Source of the DNA: Sporomusa malonica
GTDB lineage: Bacteria; Bacillota; Negativicutes; Sporomusales; Sporomusaceae
NCBI RefSeq assembly: GCF_900176355.1
Contig: NZ_FWXI01000008.1
Span: 62,001-126,000 of the forward strand
Reading direction: 5' to 3'
Length of the DNA stretch: 64,000 bases
Part shown: piece after piece, positions 35,298 to 43,604 of the stretch
Layout: each line of letters begins with the position of its first letter
How positions within the stretch are numbered: the first letter of the stretch is position 1
Made by a program: the position numbers and the translations under genes
The notes under the pieces: model-generated
Databases searched by the model: none
What the model was told of the DNA's origin: nothing
What the model saw: the letters and a program-made list of their open reading frames with translations, nothing else

Positions 35298-36602
35298 ATG
35301 ACTGAGGTAAACAGTAATCAATATATTGGCCCTGAAGAAGTAGTCAGTAAAAAGAAGGAATACATTATTCCTTGTGTATATCACTTTTATACCGAGCCGA
35401 TGCAATTAGTCAAGGGTGAAATGCAATACCTCTACGACCATACCGGCAAACAATATCTTGATTGTTTTGCCGGAGTATCTGTTGTTAATTGTGGCCACTG
35501 TCATCCTGAGATTACTAAGGCCATCTGCGACCAGGTAACCACCCTGCAGCACACATGCGCCATCTATCTTACTGAGAACATTGTTAATCTGGCCGAGCGC
35601 CTGTCCCAACTCACTCCAGGCCGCCTGCAGAAAACTTTTTTCTGCAGCAGTGGCACCGAAGCTAACGAAGGCGCTGCTCTATTGGCCTCTATTTATACTG
35701 GTAAGCAGGAATTCATCAGCCTGCGCCAAGGGCTCCATGGCCGCACCAAACTAACCATGAGTCTTACCGGTCTTTCAATGTGGCGTACTGATACCAGCCC
35801 TGTCGGCGGCATAAGCTTTGCTCCCAATGCTTATTGCTATCGCTGTCCTTATGGCAAGCGCTATCCGGAATGTGATTTGGCCTGTGCCAATGAGATTGAA
35901 ACAGTTATAAAGACTGCCACCTCCGGCCAGGTAGCAGCCCTTTTCGCTGAACCTATTCAGGGTAATGGCGGTATTATTACCCCGCCGCCTGGCTATTTCA
36001 AACGGGTAAAAGAAATTCTTGATAAGTATAATATTTTGCTTATTATTGACGAAGTCCAGACAGGTTTTGGCCGTACAGGCAAAATGTTTGCCATTGAAAA
36101 CTATGGTGTTGAACCTGATATCATGACCATGGCCAAAGCCTTGGGTAATGGCACCCCAGTCGGCGCATTTACGTCCCGCCCTGAGATTGCCGATAAATAC
36201 ACCCGCCCAGGCGCGTCAACACTTGGCGGCAACCCGGTAACCTCTACCGCCGCCCTGGCTACCATCGAGGTACTAACCAAGTACAACTTACCCGAACGGG
36301 CTGCAGAACTTGGCAACTACCTGAAGCGTGGTCTGGTTGAGCTTCAGAAGAAACATCCTATCATCGGTGATATTCGCGGCCACGGCCTCATGCTTGGTGC
36401 TGAACTGGTTAACCCTGACAAAACGCCTGCGTCACAGCAGCTTGATACGATCCTGGAACAAATGAAAAACCGTGGGTTCCTCATCGGCAAAAATGGCCCA
36501 GATAGAAATGTTATGGCCTTCCAGCCACCACTTGTTATTACCCGTGAAGACCTTGATAATATGTTAAATAATCTTGCAGATGTATTGGCATCAATAGCTT
36601 AA
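35298..36602 (+). CDS. Class III PLP aminotransferase
   Basis: 434 residues from ATG 35298; the in-frame TTG upstream overlaps the GAGAGGTG site. Motifs: FFCSSGTEANEGA, HGRTKLTMSLTG, LLIIDEVQTGFGRTGKMFAIE and the PLP-lysine in MTMAKALGNGTPVGAF. Closest in pattern to alanine-glyoxylate/beta-alanine-pyruvate or 4-aminobutyrate transaminases that transfer amino groups to pyruvate. The exact substrate is uncertain. Ends at a terminator. Confidence 0.88.
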   Translation: MTEVNSNQYIGPEEVVSKKKEYIIPCVYHFYTEPMQLVKGEMQYLYDHTGKQYLDCFAGVSVVNCGHCHPEITKAICDQVTTLQHTCAIYLTENIVNLAERLSQLTPGRLQKTFFCSSGTEANEGAALLASIYTGKQEFISLRQGLHGRTKLTMSLTGLSMWRTDTSPVGGISFAPNAYCYRCPYGKRYPECDLACANEIETVIKTATSGQVAALFAEPIQGNGGIITPPPGYFKRVKEILDKYNILLIIDEVQTGFGRTGKMFAIENYGVEPDIMTMAKALGNGTPVGAFTSRPEIADKYTRPGASTLGGNPVTSTAALATIEVLTKYNLPERAAELGNYLKRGLVELQKKHPIIGDIRGHGLMLGAELVNPDKTPASQQLDTILEQMKNRGFLIGKNGPDRNVMAFQPPLVITREDLDNMLNNLADVLASIA

Positions 36603-36618
36603 TTCATTGACCCACTCG

Positions 36619-36650
36619 AAGCGACCCACTTACCTGGGACGCTTTTTTTA
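36619..36650 (+). terminator. Terminator of the aminotransferase operon
   Basis: The stem AGCGACCCA against TGGGACGCT, with a loop of CTTACC and seven T after it. Confidence 0.85.
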
Positions 36651-36660
36651 TTTGGCTAGC

Positions 36661-36689
36661 TTGCTACATTTCTCAATATCAAGTATAAG
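36661..36689 (+). promoter_or_regulatory. Promoter of the etfB2-etfA2-oxidase operon
   Basis: TTGCTA, 17 bases, TATAAG on the plus strand, about 84 bases before the etfB2 start and just after a terminator. Confidence 0.55.
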
Positions 36690-36772
36690 GTAACCGATCT
36701 AGCTTCATGCTATATTTAAGAACAATTGTAACCTGCACAGCCCATTGTCTGTTAAACAGGGAGGTTTTTTTC

Positions 36773-37561
36773 TTGAATATTGTCGTATGTATTAAGCAAG
36801 TTCCAGGCACTACCGAAGTGGAGGTAGATAAAGAGACCGGCGTCCTGAAACGGGAAGGGGTAGATTCAAAAATGAACCCTTACGATTTATACGCCGTAGA
36901 GACAGCGTTGCGGATTAAAGAACAAAACGGAGCGACCGTACAGGTGGTAAGCATGGGGCCTCCCCAGTCGGCCGTAATTATTCAGGAAGCATTCATGATG
37001 GGAGCCGATAGCGGGGTTCTGTTAACAGATAGAAAGTTTGCTGGTGCCGACGTATTGGCAACGTCTTATACGCTGTCCCAGGGTCTGCATAAATTAGGCA
37101 AATTCGATCTAATTATCTGTGGAAAACAAACTACCGATGGCGATACAGCTCAAGTCGGTCCTGAATTAGCGGAATTCTTGGATATTCCGCACGTGGCGTA
37201 TGTCAGCAAGATCATAGAGGTCAAACAACAATCCATTGTTGTTGAGATGGATATGACTAATACAGTTGAAACCGTCGAGGTATTATTCCCGTGTCTTATT
37301 ACCGTTGAAAAAGGTATATTTCCGCCCCGCCTGCCTTCTTTCAAATTGAAACTAAAAACCAAAGATAAAGAGATACCTTTTTACGGGTTGAAGGACTTTA
37401 CCGACCAGAACGAGCTAAAATACGGCCTGAATGGCTCTCCAACCAGGGTGTTACGAATTTTCACTCCCGAATCCATTATTGACAAAGAAATTTGGAATGG
37501 CACCGCTGACGAAATAGCAAATAAACTTAAAAATAAGCTGCACGAATTCAAGCTGATTTAG
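36773..37561 (+). CDS. Electron transfer flavoprotein beta subunit, second copy (LctB-like)
   Basis: 262 residues from a TTG eight bases after GGGAGG, giving NIVVCIKQVPGTTEVEVDKETG; the longer frame adds an unsupported leader. The nucleotide-binding segment DLIICGKQTTDGDTAQVGPELAEF is intact. With the next two genes it forms an EtfB-EtfA-FAD oxidase set like LctBCD of Acetobacterium, which couples lactate oxidation by NAD+ to reduced-ferredoxin oxidation. The LctBCD assignment is inference from gene order and domains. Confidence 0.9.
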   Translation: MNIVVCIKQVPGTTEVEVDKETGVLKREGVDSKMNPYDLYAVETALRIKEQNGATVQVVSMGPPQSAVIIQEAFMMGADSGVLLTDRKFAGADVLATSYTLSQGLHKLGKFDLIICGKQTTDGDTAQVGPELAEFLDIPHVAYVSKIIEVKQQSIVVEMDMTNTVETVEVLFPCLITVEKGIFPPRLPSFKLKLKTKDKEIPFYGLKDFTDQNELKYGLNGSPTRVLRIFTPESIIDKEIWNGTADEIANKLKNKLHEFKLI

Positions 37562-37571
37562 GAGGACGGCA

Positions 37572-38756
37572 ATGTCCAAAATTATAATTAGACAAGACTT
37601 AGTTGCAAATCCAGAGGATTTAATTAAAATCTGTCCATTTGGTGCCATAGAGTATGACAATCAGTATCTTTCTATTAATGCCGCTTGTAAGATGTGTAAT
37701 GTATGTGTCAAAAAAGGTCCCCATGGGGTATTTACTTGTCATGAGGAAAAAGTTGAGGAAATTGACAAAACCTTATGGCGCGGCCTCACAGTCTACGTCG
37801 ACCATACCCAGGGCAATATCCACCCTGTTACCTATGAGCTTGTTGGAAAAGCAAAAGAACTTGCAGCCAAAATCAAGCACCCTGTCTATTGCCTGTGTAT
37901 CGGTCACAATGTAAGCGAGGCTGCCCAAAAGCTACTTGCCTACGGTGTAGACGAAGTGTTTGTTTATGATGATCCTGAGTTAAAGGATTTTAGAATTGAA
38001 CCGTATACTGCGGTATTTGAGGATTTTATTAAAAAGCAAAAGCCTACTATCGTCTTAGTAGGCAGTACTAATCTAGGTCGTTCTTTGGCGCCCAGGGTTG
38101 CTGCACGTTTCGGTACCGGCCTGACAGCCGATTGCACGATACTGGACGTAGATGAAGATACTAATTTGGCCCAAATCCGCCCTGCTTTCGGCGGCAACAT
38201 CATGGCCCATATATATACCCCTAACCATCGCCCGCAGTTTGCAACAGTCAGATATAAAGTATTCTCATTCGCAGACAAAGTTCCCCAACCGACCGGAAAA
38301 GTTACGCTGTGCGAAATCGCGCCGCAGGCGCTGCAGTCGCGAATCAAAGTGTTACATGTAAAAAATAAAGAGAAAGTCCGCAGTGTCGAAGATGCTGAGA
38401 TAATTATCGTTGCCGGCCGCGCAATTAAAAATCAAAAAGATTTAGACATGATTAATAAGCTAGCTGAAATTCTCGGAGGTATGGTTGCCGTAACCAGACC
38501 ACTAATTGAAGCAGGATTGGCAGATGCCAGGCTGCAAATTGGACTTAGCGGCAGAACAGTAAAACCCAAATTGATCATTGCTTGCGGTGTATCAGGTGCC
38601 ATTCAATTCGTCGCCGGTATGGATAAAGCTGATTTGATTATAGCAATCAACAATGATGAAAATGCTCCGATCTTCAACATCTCTCACTATGGGATTGTTG
38701 GTGATCTATTTGAAATAATTCCAAGACTGATCGAAATTCTTGAGGATACCCGTTAA
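37572..38756 (+). CDS. Electron transfer flavoprotein alpha subunit with one-cluster ferredoxin domain (LctC-like)
   Basis: 394 residues, 10 bases after etfB2, ribosome binding site GGAGG. The N-terminal ferredoxin-like domain keeps Cys21 (ICPFGAI) and Cys39, Cys42, Cys45 (CKMCNVC), which are the four ligands of cluster II in the 2[4Fe-4S] fold. The three leading cysteines and the last one (Gly in KKGPHG) of cluster I are gone. The EtfA core and FAD motif (LSGRTVKPKLIIACGVSGAIQF) are complete. Compare the first EtfA at 26031, which keeps both clusters. Confidence 0.92.
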   Translation: MSKIIIRQDLVANPEDLIKICPFGAIEYDNQYLSINAACKMCNVCVKKGPHGVFTCHEEKVEEIDKTLWRGLTVYVDHTQGNIHPVTYELVGKAKELAAKIKHPVYCLCIGHNVSEAAQKLLAYGVDEVFVYDDPELKDFRIEPYTAVFEDFIKKQKPTIVLVGSTNLGRSLAPRVAARFGTGLTADCTILDVDEDTNLAQIRPAFGGNIMAHIYTPNHRPQFATVRYKVFSFADKVPQPTGKVTLCEIAPQALQSRIKVLHVKNKEKVRSVEDAEIIIVAGRAIKNQKDLDMINKLAEILGGMVAVTRPLIEAGLADARLQIGLSGRTVKPKLIIACGVSGAIQFVAGMDKADLIIAINNDENAPIFNISHYGIVGDLFEIIPRLIEILEDTR

Positions 38757-38826
38757 TCGTAAGAAAAGACTTGGCTTGTGCCAAGTCCCTCAGGACGCCG
38801 GCAGAAGCTTTAGTCGTTCTTATGTC
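38757..38826 (+). repeat. Dispersed palindromic repeat, copy C (divergent)
   Basis: CGTAAGAAAAGACTTGGCTTGTGCCAAGTCC begins like copies A and B (AAGAAAA.C.CGGCTTGCGCCGAG.CC) and the element ends TTCTTATG, inverted relative to its start. GACTTGG/CCAAGTC is a seven-pair hairpin. It lies between etfA2 and the oxidase gene, inside the apparent operon, so it could act as a processing site or partial terminator. Confidence 0.55.
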
Positions 38827-38886
38827 AACAGAATTGCGTTATAAATTCTGGTAGACTAAAAAATCTCTCAGTTAGGAGCTGGTGGT

Positions 38887-40281
38887 GTGACCTATAAAAA
38901 GCTTGATGAAAAAGACATCGACTTTTTAGTTTCTCTCTGTGGCACCAAACGTGTATTTAGCGGAAAAGAGGTTCCAGAAATCTACAGTCGCGATGAATTA
39001 AGTATGGTAAGAAGCTATCCTGAGGTTGTTGTCGAGGTACTAACAACCGAGGAAGTATCACAAATAATGAAATACGCATATGACAATAATATTCCCGTCA
39101 CCCCCCGGGGACAGGGAACCGGTTTGGTAGGCGGTTCTGTTGCCCTGTATGGCGGAATCATGCTGAGCACAGTACGAATGAATAAAATTCTCGAACTTGA
39201 TGATGAAAACCTGACAATAACGGTAGAACCTGGTGTGCTTTTAATGGAATTATCTGCCTATGTTGAAAGGCATGATTTTCTCTACCCACCTGATCCCGGT
39301 GAAAAAAGCGCCACAATTGGCGGCAATATCAGTACAAACGCGGGCGGTATGCGTGCTGTCAAATACGGAGTTACCAGGGATTACGTGCGTGGACTCGAAG
39401 TGGTGCTGCCCCATGGTGAAGTAATTCAATTAGGCGGTAAAAATGTAAAGAATAGTTCGGGTTACAGTCTTAAGGAGTTAATCGTTGGCTCCGAAGGAAC
39501 GCTGGGGTTTGTTACTAAAGCCATTCTAAGATTGCTGCCACTGCCTAAAAAGGCGTTAAGCCTGTTAATACCGTTCTCTGATCTCGGTCAGGCTATTGAA
39601 ACAGTGCCAAAAATAATAAAGTCAAAATCTATTCCAACTGCAGTTGAATTCATGGAGCGTGAGGTAATTCTAGCGGCCGAAGAGTTCTTAGGCAAAAAAT
39701 TTCCTGATACATCAGCAGATGCCTATTTATTACTTACCTTTGATGGTAATAGTAATGAAGAGTTAGAGAAGGCTTATGAACGCATCGCCCATATTTGTCT
39801 TGACGCTGGCGCACATGATGTCTACATCTCTAATACCCCAGAAAGACAGCAATCCATCTGGTCGGCCAGAGGGGCTTTTCTTGAAGCAATCAAAGCCTCC
39901 ACTACCGAAATGGATGAATGTGATGTTGTTGTACCTCGTAACAAAATTGCAGAGTTTGTTAAATTCTCCCGGGGCTTGCAGGATAAGCTGAATGTTCGTA
40001 TTCAAAGCTTCGGACATGCAGGTGACGGTAACTTGCATATCTATGTGCTGCGAGATACCCTTGCCAAAGAAGAGTGGGAGAACAAGCTCGAGGCCGCTAT
40101 GCAGAGTATGTATGACAAAGCCGCAGAATTAGGCGGGCAAGTCTCCGGTGAACATGGTATCGGCCACGCAAAACAACCCTATTTGGCCTGCTCACTAGGT
40201 ACTGAACATATAGGATTGCTAAGAAACATAAAGAAAACATTTGATCCGAAGAATATATTAAACCCAGGTAAAGTCTGTTAG
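38887..40281 (+). CDS. FAD-linked 2-hydroxyacid dehydrogenase (GlcD/LctD-like)
   Basis: 464 residues from GTG 38887 (AGGAG eight bases upstream). The VAO/PCMH FAD-binding domain shows [48 protein letters not shown] and [12 protein letters not shown]; the C-terminal FAD-oxidase domain has [12 protein letters not shown] and [14 protein letters not shown]. It oxidises D-lactate or glycolate. Next to etfBA it is best read as the dehydrogenase subunit of an electron-bifurcating lactate dehydrogenase. No lactate permease or racemase is adjacent. Confidence 0.9.
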   Translation: MTYKKLDEKDIDFLVSLCGTKRVFSGKEVPEIYSRDELSMVRSYPEVVVEVLTTEEVSQIMKYAYDNNIPVTPRGQGTGLVGGSVALYGGIMLSTVRMNKILELDDENLTITVEPGVLLMELSAYVERHDFLYPPDPGEKSATIGGNISTNAGGMRAVKYGVTRDYVRGLEVVLPHGEVIQLGGKNVKNSSGYSLKELIVGSEGTLGFVTKAILRLLPLPKKALSLLIPFSDLGQAIETVPKIIKSKSIPTAVEFMEREVILAAEEFLGKKFPDTSADAYLLLTFDGNSNEELEKAYERIAHICLDAGAHDVYISNTPERQQSIWSARGAFLEAIKASTTEMDECDVVVPRNKIAEFVKFSRGLQDKLNVRIQSFGHAGDGNLHIYVLRDTLAKEEWENKLEAAMQSMYDKAAELGGQVSGEHGIGHAKQPYLACSLGTEHIGLLRNIKKTFDPKNILNPGKVC

Positions 40282-40292
40282 CACCAAAGCAA

Positions 40293-40583
40293 CTAACCCC
40301 GCATTGCCCGCACCATTCGGATATCCTTCCGGGTGCGGGCATCTTTCGGCCCTGCCATGAGCGGCGCCATGGGCAAATGCCGCATCTGACGTTCCGCAAG
40401 ACGAACGCAATGTGCAGCAAACATAATTAGTGAAAAGACAGCCCAGAAACCGGCAAATATTTGCCCCGAAGTTGAATTCCAAAATACGGGTAAATTAACG
40501 GCAAACAGTACCCACATCGCACTAAGTGCAAGTAAGCTGACTAAAGAGCCAAACTTGCCTGTCTTTTGCTTAAATCCTTTCAT
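40293..40583 (-). CDS. Small membrane protein, unknown
   Basis: 96 residues from ATG 40583 (GAAGGGG site), with two hydrophobic helices (about 12-33 and 41-62) and a basic Arg/Lys-rich tail. The codons overlap two other open frames, but only this one has paired membrane segments and a ribosome binding site. No family recognised. It converges with the oxidase gene 12 bases away. Confidence 0.5.
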   Translation of the reverse strand: MKGFKQKTGKFGSLVSLLALSAMWVLFAVNLPVFWNSTSGQIFAGFWAVFSLIMFAAHCVRLAERQMRHLPMAPLMAGPKDARTRKDIRMVRAMRG

Positions 40584-40670
40584 ACAACCCCTTCCCTTCA
40601 TCAAAAATATCTGATCTCATCCCCTAAGGCTTCAATGAAGTATATGACAAGGCCATCTTCTTTATTAATC

Positions 40671-40706
40671 AAAACAGCAGCATCCGACACGGACGCTGCT
40701 GTTTTG
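40671..40706. terminator. Bidirectional terminator after the histidine kinase gene
   Basis: AAAACAGCAGC/GCTGCTGTTTT with an inner TCCG-ACA-CGGA extension; A-tract and T-tract on opposite sides. Confidence 0.85.
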
Positions 40707-40722
40707 GGTTTGCGATTATATC

Positions 40723-41991
40723 TTATTTTTTTGCAGGCAGAGTAATGTAGAACTGGGTCCCTACTCCAGGTGAGCTTTCAACCCGAATCTTGCCGCCATG
40801 TTTTTCGACAATCCACTGCGCTATTGATAATCCGAGACCAGCGCCCCCGGTCTCCCGATGACGAGCCTTGTCACCGCGAAAGAAACGATCAAAAACACGG
40901 GGCAAGTCCTCAGGAACTATACCACAGCCCGTATCCTCCACTTTTAGCCCAATCTGATTTTGCAACTTGGAACAAGTAAGAGTAATCCTGCCTGGTGGTG
41001 CCGTATATTTTAGCGCATTATCGAGCAAGATCACCAGCAGCTGGTGCAGGCGCTCACGGTCAGCTGTCATCTCAAGCTGCGGTTCTACGCTTACACTAAG
41101 CTCTAAGCCTTTGAGTTCAACAAGAGGACGGAACTGTTCAACGACTGTCTCAATCACTTCATTAATCACAACAGGCTTCAGCTGCAACTCTAGCTGGTTG
41201 GCGTCGGCTCTTGCCAGCGTAAGTAGAGTAGAAACAAGCTTATTCATGCGTATGGCTTCCCTAAGTATGTTAGTAACGCGCGCGCTCTCCTGTTCGACAG
41301 TGTTTTCGGGATGACGCAGCATCAGTTCAGCGTTGGTTTTAACTACGGCAAGCGGCGTTCGCAGCTCATGGGAGGCATCAGCCACAAACTGTTGCTGTCG
41401 CTCCCAGGCAGTTTGAATTGGCACAAGTGCCAAGCGTGCCAGATAATACCCAGCTAAACCAATGACCACTATACCGGCAAATAGACCTGCAGCAATAATG
41501 ATCAGCAGATGCCGCAGCATGGAGACCTCTGAGTCAACGATACTCACTGCAATAATTTCCTGAATCTCCAGCTTACTGCCATCTGACCTAAATAGTATAT
41601 TCTCATCATGGGGGTAAGGCAGGCAAAGTACTCTGTAAATGTGCCCAGCAAAATTCTTCACAGTAAGGCTGCCGCTTTCCGACAGAATAGCCAGTGTCTT
41701 AATGTTCTCCACCTCGTCTGAGGAAAAAGGAGTAAGGCTGATCACCTGACCATTGCCGTCCCGCAGCAAAACAATAACACGCGGATCAAAGAATATTGTA
41801 CGTCTCATATTAATCTCAGGCCGGCCGTTAACAACCCGAAAAGAACTGATCCGATCCCGCATGGCATTGTCAATATTATTGAATAACTGGGACCGCACAT
41901 AAGAATAAAGAGTGGCACCAAAAGCTAAGAAAATAAGTATTACAACAACTGAGTTTAACACAGTCAGTTTCCGGAGTGTTCTGGTAAACAC
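40723..41991 (-). CDS. Sensor histidine kinase
   Basis: 422 residues. Transmembrane helices at about 12-32 and 162-184 enclose a 130-residue extracytoplasmic sensor. HAMP-like linker, then HisKA with phosphorylated His208 (DASHELRTPL) and HATPase with DNALKY, DTGCGIVPED and GGAGLGLSIAQWIVEKHGG. It starts three bases after the response regulator stop. The signal is not deducible. Confidence 0.93.
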   Translation of the reverse strand: MFTRTLRKLTVLNSVVVILIFLAFGATLYSYVRSQLFNNIDNAMRDRISSFRVVNGRPEINMRRTIFFDPRVIVLLRDGNGQVISLTPFSSDEVENIKTLAILSESGSLTVKNFAGHIYRVLCLPYPHDENILFRSDGSKLEIQEIIAVSIVDSEVSMLRHLLIIIAAGLFAGIVVIGLAGYYLARLALVPIQTAWERQQQFVADASHELRTPLAVVKTNAELMLRHPENTVEQESARVTNILREAIRMNKLVSTLLTLARADANQLELQLKPVVINEVIETVVEQFRPLVELKGLELSVSVEPQLEMTADRERLHQLLVILLDNALKYTAPPGRITLTCSKLQNQIGLKVEDTGCGIVPEDLPRVFDRFFRGDKARHRETGGAGLGLSIAQWIVEKHGGKIRVESSPGVGTQFYITLPAKK

Positions 41992-41994
41992 AAG

Positions 41995-42669
41995 CTATTT
42001 CTCCTTCAACATAAACCCAGCGCCGCGCACTGTATTAATGAGGGTATCTTTGCCATAGGGCGCTAGTTTTTTTCTTAGATAATGCACATATAAATCAACA
42101 ATACCACCTGTTGTCTCAGATTCAAACCCCCAGATACGATCAAAGATCTGCTCTCGTGTCAGGATCTGCTCACTATTTAATACAAAAAACTCCAATAGCT
42201 CGAACTCTTTGAGCGTCAAATCAAGAGGCTGCTCGCCAACTGAGGCTTGTTTGAGTTTACTATTGATGACAATATCATGATAAGCAATCTCTCCCTCCTG
42301 CCCAACATTCCCGCGGCGGCGCAGCAGAGCTTTTACTCTGGCCAACAGCTCAGGTACGGCAAAGGGTTTAACAAGGTAATCATCGGCGCCGCTATTCAGC
42401 CCTGTCACCTTATCCTCTAAACTATCTTTGGCAGTTAAGAGTAAAATAGGCGTAGAATCTCCCTTGTTCCTCAGACGCTTTACGATTTCCAGGCCGTTTA
42501 ATTCGGGCAGCATAATATCTAAAATCAGCAAATCATGGATCCCCTGTTCAGCCAGGTATAACCCCTCATCACCTGTGCCAACACCATCAACCAGATAATT
42601 TTCTTCACTGAGGACATCGGTGACAGCTTCCCTCAGTGTTTTTTCATCCTCGACAACTAGAATTCTCAA
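41995..42669 (-). CDS. OmpR-family response regulator
   Basis: 224 residues. Receiver domain with Asp51 as phosphoacceptor (LLILDIMLPELNGL), acidic pair ED at 8-9 and Lys101 (DDYLVKPF); C-terminal winged helix (LTLKEFELLEFFVLN, VDLYVHYLRKKL, VRGAGFML). Cotranscribed with the kinase. Confidence 0.94.
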   Translation of the reverse strand: MRILVVEDEKTLREAVTDVLSEENYLVDGVGTGDEGLYLAEQGIHDLLILDIMLPELNGLEIVKRLRNKGDSTPILLLTAKDSLEDKVTGLNSGADDYLVKPFAVPELLARVKALLRRRGNVGQEGEIAYHDIVINSKLKQASVGEQPLDLTLKEFELLEFFVLNSEQILTREQIFDRIWGFESETTGGIVDLYVHYLRKKLAPYGKDTLINTVRGAGFMLKEK

Positions 42670-42720
42670 TTGGGACCTCCTTTTCTTTAAGCACCATTCT
42701 GAATTTAAGATGTACCAAAT

Positions 42721-42757
42721 AAAAAAGGCTATGCAACTGTTTTGCAGCTGCGCAGCC
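42721..42757 (-). terminator. Terminator of sepF
   Basis: An imperfect minus-strand hairpin (GGCTGCGCAGCTGC with GCAACAGTT.GCATAGCC) followed by six T, just beyond the sepF stop. Confidence 0.6.
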
Positions 42758-42763
42758 CATTAT

Positions 42764-43204
42764 CTAGTCGTTCTTTACCCGCACATAGGTGGGAACTGAA
42801 TAGGAAAAAATTTTTTTATCCACTTCAATATTGGCGTAGGCGTAAAGTACCACCTGTTCTGAAATAAGCTGCACACTCCCACCCAGGACATAACATACGC
42901 CGTTTAAGAAATCACTCATCCGCTGCTGAGTAGCAATATCTACCTGCTGATAATTGACAACAACTGCAACACTGTTTCTTAAGTAATCGGCATAAGCCTG
43001 TACATCGTCGAAATCTGTTGGTAAATCAACAATTACTTTTAAATTCCCCGCTGACTGACTATGTACTTTAAGTTTAGGGCGACGCTCATTATCTTGTGCC
43101 GCCGCTTCTTTCGCAGCAGGCAATTCCGCCTTGTCAGGTGCCGTCACTTCTTCATCGACCGGTATTAAAAAATTTGTTATTTTATCAATTAATCCAAGGG
43201 CCAT
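42764..43204 (-). CDS. sepF: Cell division protein SepF
   Basis: 146 residues: an N-terminal amphipathic helix (ALGLIDKITNFLIP) that binds membrane, an acidic linker, then the SepF core (VIVDLPTDFDDVQAYADYLRNSVAVVVNYQQVD, MSDFLNGVCYVLGGSVQLISEQVVLYA). SepF bundles FtsZ at the division site in Firmicutes. It usually lies in the ylm cluster; here it stands alone with its own terminator. Confidence 0.92.
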   Translation of the reverse strand: MALGLIDKITNFLIPVDEEVTAPDKAELPAAKEAAAQDNERRPKLKVHSQSAGNLKVIVDLPTDFDDVQAYADYLRNSVAVVVNYQQVDIATQQRMSDFLNGVCYVLGGSVQLISEQVVLYAYANIEVDKKIFSYSVPTYVRVKND

Positions 43205-43315
43205 AATTAACGCCTCCCATGGGATATTACTCCAATTTCTGGGAGATATTCGACATGTTTCATGCTAATTCCTGCCAGCCCAAGGCGAAGATTCATTTAA
43301 ATGAAAAAATAGAGC

Positions 43316-43346
43316 GAAAAATCCTAGTAAGCTAGGACTTTTATAC
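43316..43346. terminator. Short hairpin terminator in the 43.2-43.6 kb gap
   Basis: TCCTAG-TAAG-CTAGGA with A-rich and T-rich flanks; on the minus strand it is followed by TTTTTCGC. No recognised gene ends immediately before it, only a possible 28-codon frame. Confidence 0.5.
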
Positions 43347-43372
43347 TATTAGCAATAGACAAAAATCCCCGC

Positions 43373-43470
43373 CCCCCCTTAAATCAAGCCTATAACTGGC
43401 ATTCTTCGCAGCCGCCGCAGATCCCCATGAGTAAGTGCCTGTTGGAGCAATGATAACAATGCCATGGTTA
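43373..43470 (-). other. Possible micro-ORF (28 codons) in an otherwise empty 400-base gap
   Basis: From an ATG near 43463, preceded by AGGGGTAACC, a frame reads MALLSLLQQALTHGDLRRLRRM and ends just before the short terminator at 43316-43346. It may be a small peptide or simply chance; the rest of the gap (43205-43604) holds the palindromic element and nothing else that I can see. Confidence 0.25.
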
Positions 43471-43494
43471 CCCCTGGACTCTCAATAAAATTAT

Positions 43495-43589
43495 GGAAAC
43501 GAGATTGCCACGCTACCGCTCGCAATGCGCAGGGAGAATCTCTCGCCTTTAGTCATTGTAAACGTATGTGAAGCAATCTCGTTTTTTCC
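43495..43589. repeat. Inverted-end element downstream of typA
   Basis: GGAAACGAGATTGC at the left end is repeated inverted as GCAATCTCGTTT..TTCC at the right end, 95 bases in total, with CGCTACCGCTCGCAATG inside. This resembles widespread small palindromic elements of Firmicutes. The right end has six T on the plus strand and may terminate plus-strand transcripts. Confidence 0.6.
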
Positions 43590-43604
43590 TACTCTATTAC
43601 ATTA

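Noticed and set aside
39763-40038. 91-codon minus-strand frame inside the FAD oxidase gene
   Set aside because: Shadow of a conserved coding sequence.
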